NCBI GenBank assembly: GCA_031548435.1
Contig: JAVBRA010000005.1
Coordinates: forward strand, 1-64,000
Length of the DNA stretch: 64,000 nucleotides
Reading direction: 5' to 3'
DNA from: JAVBRA01 sp031548435
Lineage (GTDB): Bacteria; Bacteroidota; Bacteroidia; Bacteroidales; Rikenellaceae
Shown here: in pieces, positions 17,176 to 23,992 of the stretch
Position numbering within the stretch: position 1 is the stretch's first letter
How the letters are laid out: every line of letters begins with the position of its first letter
Position numbers and translations under genes: made by a program
Notes under the pieces: generated by a model
Told to the model about the DNA's origin: nothing
The model's input: the letters and a program-made list of their open reading frames with translations, nothing else
Database searches by the model: none

Positions 17176-17233
17176 ATCCCCGCGTTCGTCCGGAATAACG
17201 TTGAGGCTGTTATCTCGGAACGAACGAGGGGAT
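17176..17233 (-). terminator. Nested hairpin, probable terminator of the DUF3276 gene
   Basis: Arms 17176-17189 and 17220-17233 (14 bp, one mismatch) enclose a second stem, ATAAC/GTTAT (17195-17213). On the minus strand it is followed by TTTGTTTTC, and it starts 19 bp after the gene's stop codon. Confidence 0.6.
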
Positions 17234-17251
17234 CTGTTCGGAACGCTTAAC

Positions 17252-17596
17252 TTACAGGCTTTCGAACTCGATGTCGGCCGCATCGGCCATCGTGCCGGTT
17301 CTCAGGGTGTCGGTCGCGTTGTTCCGCACATACGACAGGGCCTCGACCAGCCCGTCGCTGAACTTGTCGAAATCCTCCTTGTAGAGGAATATCTTGTTCT
17401 TGTCGTAGGTTGTGGAGCCGTCCCTGTTATTTTTCTTGCGGCTTTCGGTGATGGTGAGGAAAAAATCGTTGCCGCGCGTGGTGCGGACGTCGAAAAAATA
17501 GGTTCTTTTTCCCGCCCGGATCAATTTTGAGTAGATTTCCCGTCCCGCCGCGTCGGGTTCAGGATCCTTCGATAAATCCAAATTCTCCATATGCAA
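17252..17596 (-). CDS. PUR-like (DUF3276) nucleic-acid-binding protein
   Basis: A 114-aa protein of the Bacteroidota DUF3276/PUR-alpha-like family; solved relatives show a whirly-like PUR fold that binds single-stranded nucleic acid. The core is GREIYSKLIRAGKRTYFFDVRTTRGNDFFLTITESRKK (about residues 18-55) and TYDKNKIFLYKEDFDKFSDGLVEAL. Length fits the family. The true start may be the Met at codon 3 (17590). It is monocistronic with its own promoter-like element (about 17644-17674) and a terminator hairpin. Confidence 0.88.
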   Translation of the reverse strand: MHMENLDLSKDPEPDAAGREIYSKLIRAGKRTYFFDVRTTRGNDFFLTITESRKKNNRDGSTTYDKNKIFLYKEDFDKFSDGLVEALSYVRNNATDTLRTGTMADAADIEFESL

Positions 17597-17643
17597 GTTG
17601 ATTTTATTATTTTTTTATCACCTCCTGATCGGTTTGCTTTTTG

Positions 17644-17674
17644 TAAAGATAGACAAATTAATCTTTTTTTGCAA
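17644..17674 (-). promoter_or_regulatory. Probable promoter of the DUF3276 gene
   Basis: Minus strand: TTG (complement of 17672-17674), a 20-nt spacer and TATCTTTA (complement of 17644-17651), one mismatch from the -7 consensus. Confidence 0.5.
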
Positions 17675-17702
17675 TCATAGGGCTAAAATTTATCTCAATT
17701 GA

Positions 17703-17735
17703 TTGTTTTCAGATAAATATTTAGTCCTATCTTTG
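17703..17735 (+). promoter_or_regulatory. Promoter of the 187-aa lipoprotein gene
   Basis: TTG at 17703-17705, a 22-nt spacer and TATCTTTG at 17728-17735, giving a leader of about 90 nt before 17832. Confidence 0.65.
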
Positions 17736-17831
17736 TTGCTGTTCGAGGTGGTGCAATTGTTTTTTTGTGATCGCACCGCAATGTAACTCCCTTAAAAATC
17801 CTATAAATTTTACTGCTAAACGTTTAAAAGA

Positions 17832-18395
17832 ATGAAAAAAATCAGACCATTTGTATTTCTGGCAGCCGTTGCCATGCTTGCCGGCTTCTATTCGTGCGAT
17901 GCCATTGAAAAGGCGTCGACCCAACAGGTGAGCATTTCAGGCAAGTCGTTTGTTATTCCCGTTGCTGTTGCGGCAACTCCCGGAGCGCAGACCAAAACGC
18001 CGGCTCTGATCCCGTTTTCGGGCCAGACGACCATTAACACCGGCAGCGGGGCATTTTCGGGGATGGATGACTACCTCAATGCCGTAAAGAAAGTGACGAT
18101 CAACGAGGTGGAAATTTCGGCAACGACCACCGGTTCCGGAACGACGGTTCAGAATCTGGTGTTCTCGTCCCAGGCGTTGGGAATGTCGACCACCCCCATG
18201 TCTTACGACTTCGGCGATGTGACGGTTTCACCCGGCCTTGCTGCGTTCGCTCAGGCAGTCGTGGCTTCGGTTTTCAAGGGGAATGACGTGGATGTGAAGG
18301 TCGAAGGCGAAACCGACGAACCTTCGGCAGCCAACCTGTCGTTTACATTCACCATTGAGGATGGTTCGATCACCGTTCAGTTGATTGAATTCTAA
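17832..18395 (+). CDS. Probable lipoprotein, function unknown
   Basis: A 187-aa product with a lipoprotein-like signal (MKKIRPFVFLAAVAMLAGFYSC, Cys22). The mature chain is rich in Thr, Ser, Val and Gly and looks beta-structured, with INEVEISATTTGSGTTVQNLVF and a final SFTFTIEDGSITVQLIEF, similar in texture to surface or adhesin-like beta-sandwich domains. I recognise no family. It is a single-gene unit between its own promoter and a strong terminator at 18417-18450. Confidence 0.7.
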   Translation: MKKIRPFVFLAAVAMLAGFYSCDAIEKASTQQVSISGKSFVIPVAVAATPGAQTKTPALIPFSGQTTINTGSGAFSGMDDYLNAVKKVTINEVEISATTTGSGTTVQNLVFSSQALGMSTTPMSYDFGDVTVSPGLAAFAQAVVASVFKGNDVDVKVEGETDEPSAANLSFTFTIEDGSITVQLIEF

Positions 18396-18416
18396 CGGGG
18401 TAGTTGCCTTTCGATA

Positions 18417-18450
18417 CAAAACGACCCGCGGTAATCCGCGGGTCGTTTTG
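18417..18450. terminator. Terminator after the 187-aa lipoprotein gene
   Basis: CAAAACGACCCGCGG, loop TAAT, then its exact complement ending in TTTTG: a 15-bp perfect stem. Confidence 0.85.
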
Positions 18451-18609
18451 CTTTTTCTGTTTTAGGATCAGGATCAGGTTGGCTCCCCCCAAATTTATTG
18501 CGGTTACTTTAGTTTGCGTAAACTTCTGAACTGCCGCTTATTGACAGCTTGTTGCCGACTTTTAACGGGGCGAATTTCATCGCCAAGGTTTTTGTTTCAG
18601 AGGGGGCGT

Positions 18610-19152
18610 TCACTGTCTGCGAGCCGCGAACAGCGCCTTGAAAAAATGCCACAGCACCACGCCTCCCGATACCGACACGTTGAGCGAGTGTTTGGTGCCT
18701 CCCTGGGGAATTTCGATGGCTTCGTCGCACAATTCCAACGCGGCCTCGCTCACGCCGTCGACCTCGTTTCCGAAAACCAGGGCGTATTTTCTATCCGGGC
18801 AAACGCGGTATTCGTTGAGCGGAACGGCCCCTTCGACCTGCTCCACAGCCACAATGGCGTATCCGTCGGCTTTCAGGGCGGCGAGGCTTTGGGCGGTGGT
18901 GGCGAAATACTCCCACGGCACGCTCAATTCGGCCCCCAATGCGCTCTTGTGCAGTTCTTTATGAGGAGGAGTGCCCGTAATGCCGCACAGGCACAACCGT
19001 CCCATGCAAAAAGCGTCGCACGTGCGGAAAAACGCCCCTGCGTTGTGCATGCTGCGCACGTTGTCGAGCACCACCGCCACAGGCAGTTTCTCCATCGAAC
19101 CGAACTCCTCGGCGCTGGGGCGGCCCAGTTCGCTGTTGGCTATTTTCCTCAT
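18610..19152 (-). CDS. SpoU/TrmH-family RNA 2'-O-methyltransferase
   Basis: A 180-aa SPOUT-fold methyltransferase that uses S-adenosylmethionine to methylate ribose 2'-OH groups of tRNA or rRNA. Motif 1 is LDNVRSMHNAGAFFRTCDAF (Asn-x-Gly and Arg), motif 2 is YALVFGNEVDGVS and motif 3 is IEIPQGGTKHSLNVSVSGGVVLWHF, which forms the trefoil knot. There is no N-terminal RNA-binding extension, so the target (tRNA or rRNA) cannot be told. Its start overlaps the end of pepT by 4 bp, so the two are co-transcribed. Confidence 0.9.
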   Translation of the reverse strand: MRKIANSELGRPSAEEFGSMEKLPVAVVLDNVRSMHNAGAFFRTCDAFCMGRLCLCGITGTPPHKELHKSALGAELSVPWEYFATTAQSLAALKADGYAIVAVEQVEGAVPLNEYRVCPDRKYALVFGNEVDGVSEAALELCDEAIEIPQGGTKHSLNVSVSGGVVLWHFFKALFAARRQ

Positions 19153-20381
19153 AAACGCCCTGTGGGTGCGAACAGTTTGGCGATGTTGACGATCACTTCG
19201 GCCGCCTTTTCCATTACCTGCACCGACACGAATTCATACTTGCCGTGGAAGTTGACCCCGCCGGCGAAGATGTTGGGGCAGGGCAGGCCCATGTACGACA
19301 ACCGGCAGCCGTCCGTGCCGCCGCGGATGGGTTTGATCACGGGCGCGATGCCGGCCATTTCGATCGCTCTCTTTGCCGTGTCCACAACGATCATGTGCGG
19401 CTCGACCATCTCGCGCATGTTGTAATATTGGTCGGCGATGGCTACGGTCACCACCTGCCGTCCGTATTTTTCGTTGATCTGCGCGGCGGCCTGCATCATG
19501 CGCTCTTTGCGCGTCTCGAACATTTCGCGGCTGTGGTCGCGGATGATGTATTCCATGGCGGCGTGCTCGACGATGCCCTCCATCTTCATCAGGTGGTAGA
19601 ACCCTTCGTACCCCTCGGTGTTTTCGGGGCGGTCGGCCGCGGGCAGGCAGTCGTTGTACTCCATGGCCACGATCAGTGAGTTGATCATCTTGTCTTTGGC
19701 GTACCCCGGGTGGATGTTGTTGCCGTGGATCGTTATTTTGGCCGCGGCGGCGTTGAAGTTTTCAAATTCCAGCTCGCCGGCCAGGCTGCCGTCGATGGTG
19801 TAGGCGTATTTCGCCCCGAATTTTTTGACGTCGAAATGGTCGACGCCGTGGCCCACCTCCTCGTCGGGGGTGAAGGCGATGCGGATTTCTGGATGTTCGA
19901 TCTCGGGATGGGCGAGCAGGTATTCGGCGGCATGCATGATCTCGGCGATGCCCGCCTTGTCGTCGGCCCCGAGCAGCGTCGTGCCGTCGGTGGTGACGAG
20001 TGTGTGGCCGATGTGCTCTTCCAGCTCGGGGAACTCGTCAGCCCTCAGTACGATGTTCTGTTCTTTGTTCAGCACGATGTCGCCGCCGGTGTACTCGACG
20101 ATTTGCGGTTTGATGCCTGCCCCCGGCATGTCGGGGCTGGTGTCGACGTGGGCGATGAAGCCAATGGCGGGCGCATCCGTTTTTGCTGTTGCGGGGATGG
20201 TTCCGGTCACATACCCCCACTGATCCGTTTCCACGTCCTTTACGCCGATCGATTTCATCTCTTCGGCCAGCATCTTCAGCAGGTCTAACTGCTTGGCTGT
20301 CGATGGGTAAGAGGCCGCGGTGGGGTCGCTCTGGGTGTCGACGGCCACGTATCTGAGGAAGCGCGATAGTATGTTTTCCAT
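19149..20381 (-). CDS. pepT: Peptidase T (tripeptide aminopeptidase)
   Basis: Cytosolic zinc metallopeptidase of family M20 that removes N-terminal residues from tripeptides. The 410-aa protein shows GFIAHVDTSPD (metal ligand His and Asp), LLGADDKAGIAEIM (bridging Asp), ITFTPDEE-type sequence IAFTPDEEVGHGVDHFD (catalytic Glu), TIDGSLAGELEFENFNAA and the C-terminal KPIRGGTDGCRLSYMGLPCPNIFAGG. The ATG at 20381 was chosen; a longer frame starts at 20429 within the -7 element. Its stop overlaps the methyltransferase start (ATGA type). Confidence 0.95.
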   Translation of the reverse strand: MENILSRFLRYVAVDTQSDPTAASYPSTAKQLDLLKMLAEEMKSIGVKDVETDQWGYVTGTIPATAKTDAPAIGFIAHVDTSPDMPGAGIKPQIVEYTGGDIVLNKEQNIVLRADEFPELEEHIGHTLVTTDGTTLLGADDKAGIAEIMHAAEYLLAHPEIEHPEIRIAFTPDEEVGHGVDHFDVKKFGAKYAYTIDGSLAGELEFENFNAAAAKITIHGNNIHPGYAKDKMINSLIVAMEYNDCLPAADRPENTEGYEGFYHLMKMEGIVEHAAMEYIIRDHSREMFETRKERMMQAAAQINEKYGRQVVTVAIADQYYNMREMVEPHMIVVDTAKRAIEMAGIAPVIKPIRGGTDGCRLSYMGLPCPNIFAGGVNFHGKYEFVSVQVMEKAAEVIVNIAKLFAPTGRL

Positions 20382-20426
20382 AAATTTGTCGTTAATTTGT
20401 GCCGTGTATCGCGGCAGTTCGTCATA

Positions 20427-20434
20427 CAAAGATA
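20427..20434 (-). promoter_or_regulatory. -7 element of pepT
   Basis: CAAAGATA on the plus strand reads TATCTTTG on the minus strand, about 46 bp before the chosen pepT start. Confidence 0.55.
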
Positions 20435-20528
20435 GAAAAACCGGCGGGAAATAAAAACCGTCTGCCCTGCCACCTCTCTCCGGCGGTACATTATTTGCAG
20501 GATAGTGTGAAACTAATTTTTTACGATC

Positions 20529-21098
20529 ATGTCTGTCAAAGATAATAACATTGATAGCGAGGGGTTTGAATCCTTTGCAAAGAATGCTTCAACCGCCGCG
20601 GGCGATGCGGGTGATGCCATTGTGTCAGACGAAAGTTTCGAGAACAATGACAATATGTCGTGCCCGGCTGCAAACGAGGCGGACGAATACAAAGACAAGT
20701 TCCTGCGCCTGTCGGCCGAGTTCGACAATTACCGCAAGCGTACGTTGAAAGAGAAAATGGATCTGGTGCAGGTGGCTTCGGAAGATGTGATGAAGTCGCT
20801 GCTGGCCGTGCTCGACGATTTCGACCGGGCGCTGGACGCCATTGAAAAGTCGTCGGATGTGGATGCGTTGCGCGAAGGAGTGCACCTGATCCATCACAAA
20901 CTCAAGGAGATACTCAAAAACAAGGGCCTCGAAGAGATCCAGGCCATCGGTGATGAGCTCGACACCGATTTCCACGATGCGATAGCCAAGTTCAATGCCG
21001 GGGAGGAACAAAAAGGGAAGGTGATTGATGTGGCGCAGAAGGGATATAAGCTGAAAGACAAAGTGATACGCCATTGCAAAGTGGTGGTGGGCGAGTGA
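20529..21098 (+). CDS. grpE: Nucleotide exchange factor GrpE
   Basis: Releases ADP from DnaK in the Hsp70 chaperone cycle. The 189-aa protein has an acidic, poorly conserved N-terminus (1-50), the long dimerising helix with EYKDKFLRLSAEFDNYRKRTLKEKMDL, and the C-terminal beta-domain with LDTDFHDAIAKFNAGEEQKGKVIDVAQKGYKLKDKVIRHCKVVVGE. The usual GrpE GY motif is seen as KGYKLKDKVIR. dnaJ follows on the same strand after 127 bp; dnaK is not in the window. No CIRCE-like operator was seen upstream. Confidence 0.96.
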   Translation: MSVKDNNIDSEGFESFAKNASTAAGDAGDAIVSDESFENNDNMSCPAANEADEYKDKFLRLSAEFDNYRKRTLKEKMDLVQVASEDVMKSLLAVLDDFDRALDAIEKSSDVDALREGVHLIHHKLKEILKNKGLEEIQAIGDELDTDFHDAIAKFNAGEEQKGKVIDVAQKGYKLKDKVIRHCKVVVGE

Positions 21099-21225
21099 TT
21101 TCCCGTTCTTTGAGGCCCTTACCGCTCCTGTTTTCGATCCGATTTTCGTTAAAGCAGAGCGGATGCCTCGGGAAAACACTTTCTCAGATAACGTCGATAA
21201 ATATTTAACTGCTTCTAAACGGAAG

Positions 21226-22383
21226 ATGGCAAAAAGAGATTATTACGAGGTATTGGGTGTATCCAAGAGCGCTACGGCGGACGAGATCAAGAAGGCGTAC
21301 CGCCAGGCCGCGCTCAAGTACCACCCCGACAAAAACCCGGGCAACAAAGAGGCCGAAGAGAAATTCAAAGAGGCGGCCGAGGCGTACGACGTGCTCAGCA
21401 ACCCCGACAAGAAAGCCAAGTACGACCAGTTCGGCCACGAGGGGATGAACGCCGGCGGCTTCGGCGGTGCGGGCGGCGGTTTCGGCGGCGGATTTACGAT
21501 GGAAGATATTTTCAGCAACTTCGGCGACATCTTCGGCGGCCACTTCTCGGGCTTCGGGGGTTTCGGCGGCGGGGGCGGATACCAGACGGTGAATCGCGGC
21601 GCCGACCTGCGCATCAAAGTGAAGCTGACCCTGAAAGAGGTGGCCAACGGCACGACCAAGAAGCTGAAAATAAATAAGATGGTGGCTTGTACGCAGTGCG
21701 GCGGATCGGGCGCCAAAGACGCCAATTCATACTCCACCTGCGCCACTTGCCAGGGATCGGGCCATGTGACCCAGGTGGTCAATACCATTTTCGGCCGCAC
21801 GCAGACCACGCGCGAATGCCCTGCCTGCGGTGGAACCGGCAAAACCATCACCGCCACCTGCGCCAAATGCCACGGCGAGGGGACGCAGAAAGGCGAAGAA
21901 GTGGTCGAAATTAAAATCCCGGCCGGAGTGGGTACGGGCATGCAGCTCAACGTTGCCGGCAAGGGCAACGCTCCCCGCAACGGCGGCATCAACGGCGACC
22001 TGCTGGTGCTGATCGAGGAGGAGCCGCACCCCGATCTGATCCGTGACGGCAACGACCTGATTTACAACCTGACCGTGAGTGTGCCGACGGCCATTACGGG
22101 CGATTCGATCGAGGTGCCCACGGTTGACGGCAAGGCCAAGATCAAGGTGGCGGCGGGTACGCAGGCCGGAACCATTCTGCGTCTGCGGGGCAAGGGCATT
22201 CCCGATGTCAATGGCCGCGGCCGCGGCGACGAGCTGGTGATCGTGGACGTCTACATCCCCGCGCAGGTGAGCGCCGAGGAGAAAACCCTGCTCGACAAGT
22301 TGGGGCAGAGCGCCAACTTCAAGGTTAAGGAGACGAAAAAACCGCAGAACATCTTCGACCGGATGCGGAGTTATTTTCGGTAG
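21226..22383 (+). CDS. dnaJ: Chaperone protein DnaJ
   Basis: Co-chaperone that stimulates DnaK ATPase and delivers substrates. The 385-aa type I protein has a J domain with YHPDKNPG (HPD at about 33-35), a Gly/Phe-rich linker (about 75-120), four CXXCXGXG zinc repeats (CTQCGGSG, CATCQGSG, CPACGGTG, CAKCHGEG) and the two C-terminal substrate-binding domains. The start MAKRDYYEVLGVSKSAT at 21226 matches family N-termini; a frame starting at 21163 adds a non-conserved leader. It ends at a terminator at 22403-22438. Confidence 0.97.
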   Translation: MAKRDYYEVLGVSKSATADEIKKAYRQAALKYHPDKNPGNKEAEEKFKEAAEAYDVLSNPDKKAKYDQFGHEGMNAGGFGGAGGGFGGGFTMEDIFSNFGDIFGGHFSGFGGFGGGGGYQTVNRGADLRIKVKLTLKEVANGTTKKLKINKMVACTQCGGSGAKDANSYSTCATCQGSGHVTQVVNTIFGRTQTTRECPACGGTGKTITATCAKCHGEGTQKGEEVVEIKIPAGVGTGMQLNVAGKGNAPRNGGINGDLLVLIEEEPHPDLIRDGNDLIYNLTVSVPTAITGDSIEVPTVDGKAKIKVAAGTQAGTILRLRGKGIPDVNGRGRGDELVIVDVYIPAQVSAEEKTLLDKLGQSANFKVKETKKPQNIFDRMRSYFR

Positions 22384-22402
22384 AAGCCTGTTTCTCAGAT
22401 AA

Positions 22403-22438
22403 AAAAGCACCCTTATAACGGGGTGCTTTTGTTTTTTT
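22403..22438 (+). terminator. Terminator after dnaJ
   Basis: AAAAGCACCC, 8-nt loop, GGGTGCTTTT, then GTTTTTTT. Confidence 0.85.
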
Positions 22439-22502
22439 GTCAACCAGGGCGGAAGCAGTTTTCGCTTCGAATGCTTCGGCTCAATGCGCGAACCGGCCTG
22501 AA

Positions 22503-23159
22503 TTATTCCTTATTATAGAGGGTGGAGTACGAGCGGTGTTCGGCGTCGATTCGGCTGAAAAACATCCTTCGGAATGTTTCCCTGTCGGAGGAATCTTTCA
22601 GCCCGATGATCTGATTGACCAAGGCCCGGTCGTGTCCGTTTTCGGCGGTGAAATTCAGGGCGGCGGTGTCGACTTGTGGCGTTTGGTAGAGCAATAGCTC
22701 AATGAAGGCCCGGTTGATCATCGGGTAGGGGTCGTTCGAGGGTGTGCCGTATTTTCTGTCATGGGCCGCCAGCGCGGTGCGGTAGATCTGTTGCGCGGCG
22801 AGGCTGTCGCCCGCCATCTCTTTGACCATCCCCATGCCGACGGTGGCTTCCACCAGAGTGGGGTCGATTTGCGTTGCCCGGCGGAGCGAGTGGTAGGCGT
22901 CGTCGTAACGCCCCAGCGATCCTTCCCACTGAGCCTTGTTGATATAAGGACGGGTGTTGAGCGAGTCGGCTGCGATGGCCTGGTCCCACAGCTCGATCGC
23001 GTACTCGATGGAGTCGATGTTGGCGCTGTTGCGGCTGATGATGCTGCACGCCCGGTTGTTCAGTTCAACCGACTCGGGGCTGGGTTGGTATTTTTCGTTT
23101 TTCGCGTTTTGCGTGCATGCGGCGACGAGCAGCAGCAGGGGAAGCAGGTAACGTTTCAT
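22503..23159 (-). CDS. TPR-containing lipoprotein
   Basis: A 218-aa product with a lipoprotein signal (MKRYLLPLLLLVAAC, Cys15) and a helical mature part with tetratricopeptide character: NNRACSIISRNSANIDSIEYAIELWDQAIAADSLNTRPYINKAQWEGSLGRYDDAYHSLRRATQIDP fits two consecutive TPR units. TPR lipoproteins of this size usually act as protein-binding adaptors at the membrane; the partner is unknown. A longer frame begins 37 codons upstream across the infC terminator and is not credible. It lies downstream of infC but is separated by a terminator. Confidence 0.85.
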   Translation of the reverse strand: MKRYLLPLLLLVAACTQNAKNEKYQPSPESVELNNRACSIISRNSANIDSIEYAIELWDQAIAADSLNTRPYINKAQWEGSLGRYDDAYHSLRRATQIDPTLVEATVGMGMVKEMAGDSLAAQQIYRTALAAHDRKYGTPSNDPYPMINRAFIELLLYQTPQVDTAALNFTAENGHDRALVNQIIGLKDSSDRETFRRMFFSRIDAEHRSYSTLYNKE

Positions 23160-23232
23160 GGCGGCCTTGCGGTTAGTGGCGGTCAAGTATACATAAAAGA
23201 TCTGCGCGTGCCCTCGTATTTCTATAAACGAC

Positions 23233-23262
23233 AAAAAAAACGGAGCCCCGCGAAAGGCTCCG
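23233..23262 (-). terminator. Terminator after infC
   Basis: Minus strand: CGGAGCC, a loop, GGCTCCG (from 23262 down to 23241), then T8 (complement of 23233-23240). It ends thrS-infC transcription before the TPR lipoprotein gene. Confidence 0.85.
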
Positions 23263-23376
23263 CTCGACATCTATGTTGTCGCGCAACTCAAATACAATCC
23301 ATCTACGACCGCCCTCCGTCAAAAACGAGACCTGTCGTACCGAGAAAAGAACGCGTATGCGATCCCCGGGCGGCTG

Positions 23377-23961
23377 CTACTTCTTGGCCTTGGGCGCCAG
23401 CGTCAGGAACATGCGCTTGCCTTCGAGCGCAGGCATCTGTTCCACCTTGGCGTATTCCTCCAGGTCGGTGGCAAAACGCAACAGCAGAATTTCGCCCTGA
23501 TCCTTGAACACGATCTGGCGGCCGCGAAAGAACACATAGGCCCTCACTTTCGATCCCTCTTTGAGGAAATTGACGGCGTGCTTGAGCTTGAAGTTGTAGT
23601 CGTGGTCGTCGGTCTGGGGCCCGAAACGGATCTCTTTGACCGTCACCTTGACGTTCTTCGCTTTGATCTCTTTCGCCTTCTTCTTCTGCTGGTAGAGGAA
23701 TGTCTGGTAATCGACGATGCGGCAAACGGGCGGGTCGGCCTTGGGTGAGATCTCGACCAGATCGAGTTCCCTGGCTTCGGCCATGCGCAGTGCCTGCGCG
23801 ATGGGAACCACTACGGTTTCTTCGCCTTCTTCGCCGCCCACGATCCTCACCTGCGGGGCGGTAATTTTTTCATTGATCCTGTGCAGGGCTTCTTTTTCCG
23901 GCATGCGCCCGCGCATCGGTTGCCTGGGGCGCGGCGGCTTGGGTCTGTACGGTGTGCTTAT
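23377..23961 (-). CDS. infC: Translation initiation factor IF-3, probable AUA start
   Basis: IF-3 binds the 30S subunit and rejects non-canonical start codons. The conserved part includes HRINEKITAPQVRIVG, ELDLVEISPKADPPVCRIVDYQTFLYQQKKKAKE (linker helix), VTVKEIRFGPQTDDHDYNFKLKHA and a C-domain with YVFFRGRQIVFKDQGEILLLRFATDL. The first in-frame ATG is at 23916 (179 aa) and has no good ribosome-binding site. An in-frame ATA at 23961-23959 lies 8 nt after a perfect AAGGAGG and adds 15 residues (STPYRPKPPRPRQP). Known infC genes often use AUU-type starts for autoregulation, so AUA is my preferred start (194 aa). It sits 31 bp after thrS. Confidence 0.85.
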   Translation of the reverse strand: MSTPYRPKPPRPRQPMRGRMPEKEALHRINEKITAPQVRIVGGEEGEETVVVPIAQALRMAEARELDLVEISPKADPPVCRIVDYQTFLYQQKKKAKEIKAKNVKVTVKEIRFGPQTDDHDYNFKLKHAVNFLKEGSKVRAYVFFRGRQIVFKDQGEILLLRFATDLEEYAKVEQMPALEGKRMFLTLAPKAKK

Positions 23962-23969
23962 AGCTTGGT

Positions 23970-23976
23970 CCTCCTT
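23970..23976 (-). promoter_or_regulatory. Strong ribosome-binding site of infC
   Basis: Complement of CCTCCTT, i.e. AAGGAGG, with 8 nt to the ATA codon. It would be 53 nt from the first ATG, too far to use. Strong Shine-Dalgarno sites are uncommon in Bacteroidota. Confidence 0.7.
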
Positions 23977-23992
23977 CGTTGATGAATAATAA

